Source of the DNA: Clostridiales bacterium
GTDB taxonomy: Bacteria; Bacillota; Clostridia; Saccharofermentanales; Saccharofermentanaceae
Reading direction: 5' to 3'
Assembly (NCBI GenBank): GCA_017612755.1
Contig: JAGAFH010000025.1
Span: 1-23,816, forward strand
DNA: 23,816 bases
The notes beneath the pieces were generated by a model. It saw only the letters and a list, made by a program, of their open reading frames with translations. It was not told the DNA's origin and did not search any database. Position 1 is the first letter of the stretch; each line of letters begins with the position of its first letter. Shown here one piece after another: positions 10,048 through 17,185 of the stretch. The position numbers were made by a program, and so were the translations under genes.

Positions 10048-10086
10048 GCCCTAAACCGTGACCTGTACCAGGTCATTGTTTAGGGC
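10048..10086. terminator. Hairpin between converging carB-dapF and pyrG
   Basis: Arms GCCCTAAAC (10048-10056) and GTTTAGGGC (10078-10086) pair perfectly, and an inner stem TGACCTG/CAGGTCA (10059-10065 and 10069-10075) closes a 3-base loop. It lies 6 bases past the pyrG stop. On the minus strand it is followed by a T-rich stretch (ATTTACATACTTTG), so it fits best as the pyrG-operon terminator and may serve both directions. The lack of a clean T-run lowers certainty. Confidence 0.6.
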
Positions 10087-10092
10087 AGTATT

Positions 10093-11691
10093 TCACTTGT
10101 TGAGGGAGGCTTTTACCAGTCCCATGAAAAGAGGATGGGGCTTATTGGGTCTGCTCTTGAATTCGGGATGATACTGGACGCCTACGAAGAATCTGTGATC
10201 AGCATATTCAACTGTCTCAACAAGAAGTCCGTCAGGTGAGAGGCCGCTTATGACAAGACCTGCTTCGGTAAGCTTTTCCCTGTATTCGTTATTAAACTCG
10301 TATCTGTGTCTGTGACGCTCGGAGATCTCTTTTGTTCCGTAACATTCTGCCATCTTTGTGCCTTCGGCGATGATGCAGGGATAGCTTCCAAGACGGAGAG
10401 TTCCGCCCTTCTCGATATCGTCGCTCTGGCCGGGCATGAAGTCGATCATCTTATGCTCGGAGCTGCTGTCAAACTCGTTGGAATTGGCATCCGCATATCC
10501 CAGTAATCCTCGGCCGGCTTCGATGACTGCGATCTGCATTCCAAGGCAGATGTCAAGATAAGGAACATTGTTCTCACGGCAGTATTTAGCAGTTAAGATC
10601 ATGCCTTCTATGCCGCGCTCGCCGAAGCCTCCGGGAACGATGACTCCGTCGACTTTACCGAGGACGTGATCAATATTTTCTTCAGTTAATCCTTCAGAAT
10701 CGATCCACTCGATATTGACTACGGAATCACAGAAATAACCGGCGTGGTGAAGGGCTTCCGCAACTGACAGATAAGCATCGTGAAGCTGAACATATTTGCC
10801 CACCAGTCCGATGGTGACTTCGTTGTGGGGAGACTTGATCCTGCTGATAAGGGATTCCCACTCGCTGACATCAGGGGCGGGAGCATCGATGCCCAGCTCA
10901 CGGCATACGATCTCAGACATGCCGGATCTTTCCAGCATCAGGGGAGCTTCGTAGAGAACGGGGAGAGTATTGTTTTCGATGACACAGTCTTCCTTAACGT
11001 TACAGAAGTTGGCGATCTTTCTGAAGATGCTCTTATCTTCGATGACTTCATCTGTCCTAAGGACGATGATGTCGGGAGTTATACCCATTCCCTGAAGCTC
11101 TTTTACAGAGTGCTGGGTGGGTTTTGTCTTATGTTCTCCGGAAGCCTTTAAGTAGGGGAGAAGACATACGTGGATATAGAGGGAATTCTCTCTTCCCACT
11201 TCGTTACCCACCTGTCTTATGGCTTCGATGAAGGGCTGGCCTTCGATATCACCGATGGTTCCGCCGACTTCTGTTATTACCACATCGGCATTTGAATGAA
11301 GACCTACATTATAGATGAATCTCTTGATCTCATCTGTGATGTGGGGGATGATCTGTACTGTGGATCCCAGATATTCTCCTCTTCTTTCCTTTGCTATTAC
11401 GTTGGAATAGACCTTTCCCGTTGTCAGGTTGGAGAAACGGTTAAGATCCTCATCGATAAACCTCTCATAGTGACCCAGATCCAGGTCTGTCTCGGCTCCG
11501 TCTTCGGTGACATAGACCTCGCCGTGCTGATAGGGACTCATGGTTCCCGGATCCACGTTGATGTAGGGATCGAGTTTCTGCGCTGCGACTTTAAGTCCGC
11601 GCATTTTGAGCAGTCTTCCGAGAGAGGCGGCCGTAATGCCTTTTCCAAGGCCTGAGACAACACCTCCTGTTACGAAAATATACTTTGCCAT
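10093..11691 (-). CDS. pyrG: CTP synthase
   Basis: CTP synthase aminates UTP to CTP using ATP and glutamine-derived ammonia. The 532 residues have the N-terminal amidoligase domain ([16 protein letters not shown]) and a C-terminal class I glutaminase with nucleophile Cys382 in DICLGMQ and the His-Pro-Glu of YHPEFKSRP. The length is typical. The ribosome binding site AAGGAG lies 8 bases before the ATG. It starts only 5 bases after the ANTAR gene stops, so it is very probably the last gene of the glnA*-ANTAR-pyrG operon. That would place CTP synthesis, a glutamine-consuming step, under the same attenuator as the nitrogen regulator. It converges with carB-dapF. Confidence 0.97.
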   Translation of the reverse strand: MAKYIFVTGGVVSGLGKGITAASLGRLLKMRGLKVAAQKLDPYINVDPGTMSPYQHGEVYVTEDGAETDLDLGHYERFIDEDLNRFSNLTTGKVYSNVIAKERRGEYLGSTVQIIPHITDEIKRFIYNVGLHSNADVVITEVGGTIGDIEGQPFIEAIRQVGNEVGRENSLYIHVCLLPYLKASGEHKTKPTQHSVKELQGMGITPDIIVLRTDEVIEDKSIFRKIANFCNVKEDCVIENNTLPVLYEAPLMLERSGMSEIVCRELGIDAPAPDVSEWESLISRIKSPHNEVTIGLVGKYVQLHDAYLSVAEALHHAGYFCDSVVNIEWIDSEGLTEENIDHVLGKVDGVIVPGGFGERGIEGMILTAKYCRENNVPYLDICLGMQIAVIEAGRGLLGYADANSNEFDSSSEHKMIDFMPGQSDDIEKGGTLRLGSYPCIIAEGTKMAECYGTKEISERHRHRYEFNNEYREKLTEAGLVISGLSPDGLLVETVEYADHRFFVGVQYHPEFKSRPNKPHPLFMGLVKASLNK

Positions 11692-11696
11692 AGTGG

Positions 11697-12281
11697 TTAC
11701 TCCTTATATCTGGAAATTATGTCTTCCGCTATTATTTTTCTTGTTTTTCTAAGGTCCATGGCGCTCTTTTCGATGAACCTGTGGGCCGTATCCTCGTCGA
11801 TGCCTTCTCTTTCCATGAGAAGGAGCTTTGCGCGGTTGACCACTTTGATCTCCGCGATCTTTTCCTCGAAGGTCTGGGCTTTCTGTTCCAGTCTTTTAAG
11901 ACGCTGTCTGGTAGCCACCAGAAGCTTGAGGGACTGTGTTACGATCGCCCTGTTGGTGGGCTTGCTCAGGGTGAGCACGCCGAATTCTTCCGCCTTGGAG
12001 CTGACCTCGTCGTAAAGAGGCGCATCCAGAAGGAGCATTACTCCTATGCCGGTCTCCCGGGCAGTGTCGATGGCGAATTCTGATCCCTGTTCGTCCTTTA
12101 GGGGAGCATTCACGATGAGAAGGTCGAAGGCTATATTATCCAGCCTTCTCCTTGCTGCTCCTACAGAAGAGGCGCACTCAACAGGCCCGTATTCGTTGGG
12201 GGGAAGAAGGGACATGAGCACCTTGTCAAACTTCTCGTTTGACGATGCTATAAGAACGCTTAACTGCTGTTCTCTGGGCAT
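11697..12281 (-). CDS. ANTAR antiterminator with degenerate receiver domain
   Basis: A 194-residue two-domain protein. The N-terminal part (about 1-118) has a response-regulator receiver fold, but the phosphorylation site is lost: Asn58 (LLIVNAP) stands where Asp is expected, and the N-terminal acidic pair is replaced by Ser13-Ser14. The conserved Lys (K107 in LSKPTN) remains. Residues 118-148 look like a coiled coil. Residues about 134-192 form the ANTAR RNA-binding three-helix domain ([20 protein letters not shown], then [11 protein letters not shown]). ANTAR proteins such as EutV, AmiR and NasR bind paired RNA hairpins and prevent transcription termination. The start has AAGGAG 8 bases upstream. 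The gene lies between a GS-like gene and pyrG. Targets are likely the leaders at 13496-13775. Without a phosphorylatable Asp, control by protein partner or ligand is more likely than a histidine kinase. Confidence 0.9.
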   Translation of the reverse strand: MPREQQLSVLIASSNEKFDKVLMSLLPPNEYGPVECASSVGAARRRLDNIAFDLLIVNAPLKDEQGSEFAIDTARETGIGVMLLLDAPLYDEVSSKAEEFGVLTLSKPTNRAIVTQSLKLLVATRQRLKRLEQKAQTFEEKIAEIKVVNRAKLLLMEREGIDEDTAHRFIEKSAMDLRKTRKIIAEDIISRYKE

Positions 12282-12319
12282 ACTGCCATCTCCTTCCCCG
12301 TGTAGTCTTTAATCTGTTT

Positions 12320-13495
12320 TTATCTGCAATACTGCTTTACCAGTTCCTCTCCGAAAACAGAGATAACGAAAGGATCTGCCAAAGCAAGGCTCTTTGCTTC
12401 CTCCAAAGAATCGGGAAGTGAGTCGATACGTGTTCCTGCAGCAGGAAGCACCTTCTTTTTCTCTATGCCGTCCAGGCAGCTGTAGATCATCATGGCCATG
12501 GCCAGATAGGGATTGGCCAGAGCATCCGGAGATCTGAGCTGAGCATAGTGGTGACCGGCTTTTCCTGAAGGGGGTATCCTGATGAGCTGGCCTCTGTTCT
12601 CCCCCGCCCAGGATATGTTCCTCGGGGCGCTGTCCTCACCGAATCTCTTATAGGAAAGTTCTGAATTATTGAAGAATATGGTGGAACATCTTATGTGCTC
12701 CAGAAGTCCTGCGATAGCAGAAGGGAGCACCTGTTCACCGGAACCGGAAGTGGCCAGCACGTTGATGTGGAATCCGTTGCCGGGTGCCTTCTCCAGAGGC
12801 TTGGGTGTAAAGTCTGCATAAAGGCCGTATCTGGCCGCGATAGTCTTAACGACGGAGATATATGTGACCACATTATCGGCAGCCTTCACGGGATCGCTGG
12901 AAGCGAAGTCGATCTGGTTCTGACCGGGGCCTGCCTCGTGGTGGGAGTTGATGGGAAGGATGCCCATCCTCTCAAGAGTGAGGCAGATCTCACGTCTTAC
13001 ATTTTCACATTTGTCCAGAGGAGCGATATCCATATAGCCTGCATTGTCGCAGGGGATCTTAGTGGGATTGCCTTCCTCATCCGTCTTAAAGAGATAGAAC
13101 TCTATCCTTGTTCCGAACTTGAAATCTATTCCTTTTTCCTTTGCTTTCGAAACAGCATCCTTAAGGACTTTTCTTGTATCTACGGCGACAGGGGTCTTAT
13201 CCTGAAGAGTAACGTCGCAGAGCATACGGATGACCTTACCGTTCTCGGGACGCCAGGGCAGGAGAGTCGTCGTGGAGATATCGGGATGGAGGAAAAGATC
13301 CGACTGGATATCTTCTCCGAAGCCCGGTATCAGGGATGCGTTGATCGCGATTCCGTTCATAACTGCTTCCTCCAACATGTGTGGCATTATCGATATGTTC
13401 TTACTGACGCCATGTACATCACAAAACGCAAGTCTTATAAACTTGATGTCTTCTTCTTCGACATACTGCATGAATTCACTTAATGAGCAGTCCAT
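12320..13495 (-). CDS. Glutamine-synthetase-like protein, probable pseudoenzyme
   Basis: Homologous to type I glutamine synthetase but only 391 residues (family about 440-470); it ends soon after the ANPYLA motif region and lacks the usual C-terminal tail. Using Salmonella GS numbering by motif alignment, key residues differ: Asp50 (ammonium site) is Asn52, Glu129 is Arg130 (GTRIEF instead of the usual PEPEF), Glu220 is Gln194 (HHEAGPGQNQ), Glu327 (flap) is Ser289 or is deleted, and Glu357 is Gln319 (AQLRSPD). Still present are Glu132, Glu187, His243, Arg301 and Arg321. Loss of two of three n2 metal ligands makes normal catalysis unlikely. ATG 13495 has GGAGG 6 bases upstream; the longer frame back to 13846 would run into glnN and its promoter. 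Followed after 38 bases by the ANTAR gene. I call it GlnA* and infer a sensing role. Confidence 0.85.
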   Translation of the reverse strand: MDCSLSEFMQYVEEEDIKFIRLAFCDVHGVSKNISIMPHMLEEAVMNGIAINASLIPGFGEDIQSDLFLHPDISTTTLLPWRPENGKVIRMLCDVTLQDKTPVAVDTRKVLKDAVSKAKEKGIDFKFGTRIEFYLFKTDEEGNPTKIPCDNAGYMDIAPLDKCENVRREICLTLERMGILPINSHHEAGPGQNQIDFASSDPVKAADNVVTYISVVKTIAARYGLYADFTPKPLEKAPGNGFHINVLATSGSGEQVLPSAIAGLLEHIRCSTIFFNNSELSYKRFGEDSAPRNISWAGENRGQLIRIPPSGKAGHHYAQLRSPDALANPYLAMAMMIYSCLDGIEKKKVLPAAGTRIDSLPDSLEEAKSLALADPFVISVFGEELVKQYCR

Positions 13496-13520
13496 AGTCA
13501 ACCTCCGTAAAAATCCGGTT

Positions 13521-13570
13521 AAAGAAAATGGCGCCATCCCGTGGATCGTCCGATGCACGGAATGAACGCC
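13521..13570 (-). terminator. Leader terminator (attenuator) before the GS-like operon
   Basis: On the minus strand, bases 13570-13556 pair with 13543-13530 in a 14-bp stem with one bulged T (13566) and two G-T pairs, closing a 12-base loop. ATTTTCTTT (13529-13521) follows at once. It lies in the leader of the GS-like gene, 25 bases before the ATG, so it would stop transcription before the operon. Its 5' arm contains the 3' arm of the AAAGGC hairpin (13567-13562), so only one of the two can form at a time. Confidence 0.68.
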
Positions 13571-13579
13571 TTTGTTCAT
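13562..13579 (-). promoter_or_regulatory. Candidate ANTAR-binding hairpin in GS-like operon leader
   Basis: On the minus strand ATGAACAAAGGCGTTCAT forms a perfect 6-bp stem with the hexaloop AAAGGC. Known ANTAR targets have 6-base loops with A at position 1 and G at position 4, which this loop matches. The 3' arm is part of the terminator's 5' arm, as expected for an antiterminator. It begins right at the predicted transcript start. I do not find a clear second hairpin of the usual pair in this leader. Confidence 0.6.
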
Positions 13580-13586
13580 GTAAAAG

Positions 13587-13615
13587 ATTCTGCCACTTAT
13601 ATTAAGAATTGTCAA
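13587..13615 (-). promoter_or_regulatory. Promoter of GS-like/ANTAR/pyrG operon
   Basis: On the minus strand a perfect -35 box TTGACA (13615-13610) is followed after exactly 17 bases by CAGAAT (13592-13587), a 4 of 6 match to the -10 box. The predicted transcript start is near 13580, giving a leader of about 85 bases. Confidence 0.6.
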
Positions 13616-13650
13616 CGAGAAAGGCTGCAGATTTTTTTGGCAAAGAGGGA

Positions 13651-13679
13651 TTGACAACAAAATTTCACAGGTGTATATT
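13651..13679 (+). promoter_or_regulatory. Promoter of glnN
   Basis: TTGACA (13651-13656), a 17-base spacer and TATATT (13674-13679) make a near-consensus housekeeping promoter. The predicted start near 13686 puts the candidate antiterminator hairpins at the very 5' end of a leader of about 90 bases. A strong promoter followed by a terminator is the expected layout for attenuation control. Confidence 0.8.
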
Positions 13680-13684
13680 GACCC

Positions 13685-13716
13685 CGTAAACAGAATACGA
13701 ACGGCAAAGACGCCGT
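13685..13716 (+). promoter_or_regulatory. Candidate ANTAR-binding twin hairpins in glnN leader
   Basis: The second hairpin ACGGC-AAAGAC-GCCGT (13701-13716) has a perfect 5-bp stem and the hexaloop AAAGAC, with A at position 1 and G at position 4. Just upstream, CGTA/TACG (13685-13688 and 13696-13699) encloses AACAGAA; shifting one base with a bulge gives the hexaloop ACAGAA, again A1 and G4. The first stem is weak, and its outer pair may lie upstream of the predicted transcript start. The second hairpin uses bases 13712-13716 that also form the terminator's 5' arm, so the two are mutually exclusive, as in ANTAR systems. Confidence 0.62.
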
Positions 13717-13752
13717 GAACTTGAAATGAGTTCGCGGCGTCTTTTTTGTTTT
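13709..13752 (+). terminator. Leader terminator (attenuator) before glnN
   Basis: GACGCCG (13709-13715) pairs with CGGCGTC (13735-13741). The stem continues through TGAACT/AGTTCG with one G-T pair, to a loop of about 7 bases. A T-run follows (TTTTTTGTTTT, 13742-13752). It is a strong intrinsic terminator placed between the glnN promoter and its ribosome binding site (GGAG 13761-13764), so it must be bypassed for glnN expression. Confidence 0.88.
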
Positions 13753-13775
13753 GTTGAAAAGGAGAACAAAAGCGT

Positions 13776-15863
13776 ATGAAGACTGTAGAAGAATTTTTCG
13801 GCGAGAACGTTTTTAACGAGAGCGTTATGAAGTCAAGGCTTCCCAAGGAAACCTACAAGGCAGTTAAGCAGGCCATCGATCACGGTAAGAGACTTACACC
13901 TGAAGAAGCAACTGTTATCGCAAATGAGATGAAGCAGTGGGCCATCGAAAAGGGCGCCACACACTATACTCACTGGTTCCAGCCTCTTACAGGCATCACA
14001 GCTGAGAAGCACGACAGCTTCATCGCTCCCCAGGATGACGGAAGAGTCATAATGCACTTCTCAGGCAAGGAACTGATCCAGGGCGAGCCCGATGCATCTT
14101 CCTTCCCCTCCGGCGGTATCAGAGCTACATTCGAAGCAAGAGGATATACGGCATGGGATCCCACATCCTTCGCATTCATCAAGGACGGCGTCCTCTGCAT
14201 TCCCACGGCATTCTGCTCTTATAACGGAGAAGCCCTCGACAAGAAGACACCTCTTCTGAGATCAATGGAAGCCATCAATAAGCAGGCACTGAGGATCATG
14301 AAGATCTTCGGCAAGGATGATGTTACATCTATCAGGACAACAGTAGGTCCCGAGCAGGAATACTTCCTTATCGACAAGAAGATGTACGATCAGCGTAAGG
14401 ATCTTATCTACACCGGAAGGACTCTTTTCGGTGCGCTTCCTCCCAAGGGTCAGCAGATGGAAGATCATTATTTCGGCGTTATCAAACCCCGTGTACAGGC
14501 TTTCATGAAGGACCTGAACGAAGAGCTCTGGAAGCTTGGTATCCTTGCTACAACAGAGCATAACGAAGTTGCTCCCGCACAGCACGAGCTGGCACCTATC
14601 TTCACAACAACAAATATCGCTGCAGATCATAACCAGCTTACAATGGAGATCATGCAGAAAGTCGCAAGAAAGCACGACCTTGTATGCCTGCTTCACGAGA
14701 AGCCTTTCGAGGGTGTAAACGGTTCCGGTAAGCACAACAACTGGTCTATATCCACAGATACGGGCATCAACCTTCTTGATCCCGGTGAGACACCCAGGGA
14801 CAATGCCCAGTTCCTTACATTCCTTACAGCTGTTATCAAGGCAGTTGATGAGTATCAGGATCTTCTCCGTCTCTCTGTAGCTTCTGCAGGTAATGACCAC
14901 CGTCTCGGCGCCAACGAGGCACCTCCGGCCATCATCTCCGTATTCCTCGGATCTGAGCTTTCCGAGATCCTTGATTCCATCGTTGAGGACCGTCCCTACG
15001 GTTCCAAGGAGAAGGAGATCATGAAGATCGGCGTACACGTTCTGCCCAGATTCCCCAAGGATACAACAGACCGTAACAGGACCAGCCCCTTCGCTTTCAC
15101 AGGCAATAAGTTCGAGTTCAGGATGCTGGGTTCTGCAGCTTCCATCGCAATGGCTAATACAGTACTTAATGCAGCAGTTGCAGAAGTCCTTTCACAGTTC
15201 GCCGACAAGCTTGAGAATGCAGATGATTTCGAGAGCGCACTTCACGATCTTATCAAGGATGAGATCACTGCCCACAAGAGGATCCTGTTTAATGGCAACG
15301 GCTATGATGATTCCTGGGTAGCTGAAGCAGAGAAGAGAGGTCTTTCCAACTACAGGACTCTTCCCGATGCAGTTAAGCACTATCTTGATCCCAAGAATGT
15401 GGAGCTCCTCACAAAGCATAAGGTCTACTCTGAAGTCGAGATGAACTCCCGTCATGAGATCTTCCTTGAGAAGTACTGTAAGCTCCTCAACATCGAGTAC
15501 CAGACAATGTCCGTTATGGCTAAGCAGGACATCCTTCCCGCAGTCGCAGCATATGCTGCAGACCTGGCAGAAGGCATTGCAGCTATCACTGCAGCCGGCG
15601 GTTCCGCTGAGTTCGAGAAAGAGACCCTGGCTGATATCTCTGCCGACATGAGCGCAGCCAACACTTCGCTTAAGGCTCTCAACAAGCTCATCGACGAGTA
15701 TAAGGATATCGAGGATGTGGAAGTCCTTGCCGACAAGATCAAGGATGAGATGATCCCTGCCATGGATGAACTCCGTGCAAGCTGTGACAAGCTTGAGCTT
15801 GAGACAGCAGCAGAGTACTGGCCGTTCCCTACATACGGCGAACTCCTTTTCGGAGTAAGATAA
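13776..15863 (+). CDS. glnN: Glutamine synthetase type III
   Basis: GSIII joins ammonia and glutamate into glutamine with ATP, as a large cytoplasmic oligomer. The length of 695 residues is typical of this class, far longer than type I. Active-site motifs are intact: [42 protein letters not shown] and [10 protein letters not shown]. The GGAG ribosome binding site lies 11 bases before the ATG. Its leader carries a promoter, candidate ANTAR hairpins and a terminator, so expression is probably set by antitermination. It is divergent from the operon encoding the ANTAR protein and the degenerate GS-like protein. This is the only catalytically complete glutamine synthetase in the window and so the likely working enzyme here. 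Confidence 0.97.
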   Translation: MKTVEEFFGENVFNESVMKSRLPKETYKAVKQAIDHGKRLTPEEATVIANEMKQWAIEKGATHYTHWFQPLTGITAEKHDSFIAPQDDGRVIMHFSGKELIQGEPDASSFPSGGIRATFEARGYTAWDPTSFAFIKDGVLCIPTAFCSYNGEALDKKTPLLRSMEAINKQALRIMKIFGKDDVTSIRTTVGPEQEYFLIDKKMYDQRKDLIYTGRTLFGALPPKGQQMEDHYFGVIKPRVQAFMKDLNEELWKLGILATTEHNEVAPAQHELAPIFTTTNIAADHNQLTMEIMQKVARKHDLVCLLHEKPFEGVNGSGKHNNWSISTDTGINLLDPGETPRDNAQFLTFLTAVIKAVDEYQDLLRLSVASAGNDHRLGANEAPPAIISVFLGSELSEILDSIVEDRPYGSKEKEIMKIGVHVLPRFPKDTTDRNRTSPFAFTGNKFEFRMLGSAASIAMANTVLNAAVAEVLSQFADKLENADDFESALHDLIKDEITAHKRILFNGNGYDDSWVAEAEKRGLSNYRTLPDAVKHYLDPKNVELLTKHKVYSEVEMNSRHEIFLEKYCKLLNIEYQTMSVMAKQDILPAVAAYAADLAEGIAAITAAGGSAEFEKETLADISADMSAANTSLKALNKLIDEYKDIEDVEVLADKIKDEMIPAMDELRASCDKLELETAAEYWPFPTYGELLFGVR

Positions 15864-15879
15864 TCTACCTATTATCCAT

Positions 15880-15943
15880 ACCGCTTTTGGAGGGCCTGCA
15901 CTTCCCCCGTGAGTGCAGGCTCTCATTTCCGGGGTATAGCGGT
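15880..15943 (+). terminator. Hairpin after glnN, possible terminator
   Basis: GCCTGCACT (15894-15902) and AGTGCAGGC (15912-15920) form a perfect 9-bp stem with a 9-base loop. An outer pair ACCGCT/AGCGGT (15880-15885 and 15938-15943) can enclose it. Only a weak pyrimidine-rich tail (TCTCATTTCC) follows, so termination may be partial, or the structure may instead belong to the dapL leader. No AxxG hexaloop is seen here. Confidence 0.5.
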
Positions 15944-15981
15944 TGGTGTAATATAACAGAAAACGAAAGCGGTAAAAGAAT

Positions 15982-17169
15982 ATGAATATCAAAGTAAACG
16001 ACAATTTCAGGAACATAAAAGAGACATATCTCTTCTCGGAGATCGCATCAAGAGTAAGAGCTTATAAAGAAGCTCATCCCGACAAGGATCTTATAAGACT
16101 CGGCATCGGTGACGTGACACTTCCCCTGGCACCTGTAGTAGTAAAGGCCATGCAGGATGCATCTGCGGAGATGGGCGTTAAGGAGACCTTCAGGGGATAT
16201 CCACCGGAGAGCGGACACGAGTTCCTTAAGCAGGCCGTTTCGGACAAATATGATTCGATCGGCGTATCCCTTGATCTTTCAGAGATCTTTATCTCCGACG
16301 GCGCTAAGAGCGACATCGGAAATCTGGTGGATATCCTGGGCGAAAACGAGATCATCATACCCGATCCCGTATATCCCGTTTATGTGGATTCCAACCTTAT
16401 GAACGGCAATAAGATCACCATCATTCCCGGCAGCAAGGAAAACGGGTTCCTTCCCATGCCGGACAGCATAAAGGAGCAGAAGAGCGCAGTCATCTACATC
16501 TGCTCTCCCAACAATCCCACCGGAGCCGCCTACGATAAGCAGCAGCTTACAAAGTGGGTAGAATATGCCAACAGGACAGGATCCCTTATCATCTACGATT
16601 CCGCATACGAAGCATTCATAGTGGACGATCTTCCCCGCTCCATCTATGAGATAGAGGGCGCTAAGGAATGTGCCATCGAAGTATGTTCCTTCTCCAAGTT
16701 CGCAGGCTTTACCGGCGTTAGATGCGGCTGGACCATAGTCCCCGCAGCTTTAGCAGCACAAGACGGAACAAGCCTTAACAAGATGTGGTTCAGAAGACAG
16801 GCCACCAAGTTCAACGGCGTATCATATCCTGTACAGCGGGCAGCAGAAGCGGCCCTTTCTCCCGAAGGAATGGTACAATGTATGGAGAATATAGCTTACT
16901 ATCGTAAAAATGCCTCTATGCTGGCAGAAGTCTTCGACAGTAAGGGTATATTCTATACGGGGGGCAGGAACTCGCCATATATATGGCTGGAGTGCCCGGA
17001 CCATATGGGCTCCTGGGAGTTTTTCGACAAGCTTCTGAACGAGGTTCAGATCGTGGGAACTCCGGGTGAAGGCTTCGGTAAAGCGGGAGAAGGTTATTTC
17101 AGGATCACCGCTTTCGGAACCCATGAGAACACGGAGGAAGCCTGCAGGAGACTGATGGATCTTTTGTGA
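15982..17169 (+). CDS. dapL: LL-diaminopimelate aminotransferase
   Basis: A PLP-dependent class I/II aminotransferase of 395 residues. DapL makes LL-2,6-diaminopimelate directly from tetrahydrodipicolinate and glutamate, bypassing the acylated steps of lysine and peptidoglycan synthesis. The DapL-type N-terminus (YLFSEIASRV, IRLGIGDVTLPL), the motif SPNNPTGAAY and the PLP lysine K239 in SFSKFAGFTGVRCGW are present. No strong ribosome binding site precedes ATG 15982; only an AAAAG-type purine stretch is seen, so initiation may be modest. glmS follows after 16 bases, likely co-transcribed. Its product LL-DAP is the substrate of the DapF domain in carB-dapF, so the last two steps to meso-DAP lie in this window. 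A broader aminotransferase role is possible but less likely. Confidence 0.93.
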   Translation: MNIKVNDNFRNIKETYLFSEIASRVRAYKEAHPDKDLIRLGIGDVTLPLAPVVVKAMQDASAEMGVKETFRGYPPESGHEFLKQAVSDKYDSIGVSLDLSEIFISDGAKSDIGNLVDILGENEIIIPDPVYPVYVDSNLMNGNKITIIPGSKENGFLPMPDSIKEQKSAVIYICSPNNPTGAAYDKQQLTKWVEYANRTGSLIIYDSAYEAFIVDDLPRSIYEIEGAKECAIEVCSFSKFAGFTGVRCGWTIVPAALAAQDGTSLNKMWFRRQATKFNGVSYPVQRAAEAALSPEGMVQCMENIAYYRKNASMLAEVFDSKGIFYTGGRNSPYIWLECPDHMGSWEFFDKLLNEVQIVGTPGEGFGKAGEGYFRITAFGTHENTEEACRRLMDLL

Positions 17170-17185
17170 TCGGAGGAAACAGAAC

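Noticed and set aside
12695..13483. Long plus-strand frame of 262 codons opposite the GS-like gene
   Set aside because: Antisense shadow with no family signal; the minus strand shows clear GS homology.
13496..13846. N-terminal extension of the GS-like frame to 508 residues
   Set aside because: The extra residues resemble no GS, overlap the start of glnN and its control region, and ATG 13495 has a perfect GGAGG at the right distance.
14262..15038. Minus-strand frame opposite glnN
   Set aside because: Shadow rich in Cys, Leu and Val with no recognisable domain; likewise the frames opposite the glnN end (15192-16016) and glmS (17378-18238).
15864..15981. Third ANTAR-type leader before dapL
   Set aside because: The hairpins there lack a 6-base loop with A1 and G4, and there is no clear terminator T-run.
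17170..17185. glmS ribozyme upstream of glmS
   Set aside because: Only 16 bases separate dapL and glmS, far too few, and no ribozyme core is seen.
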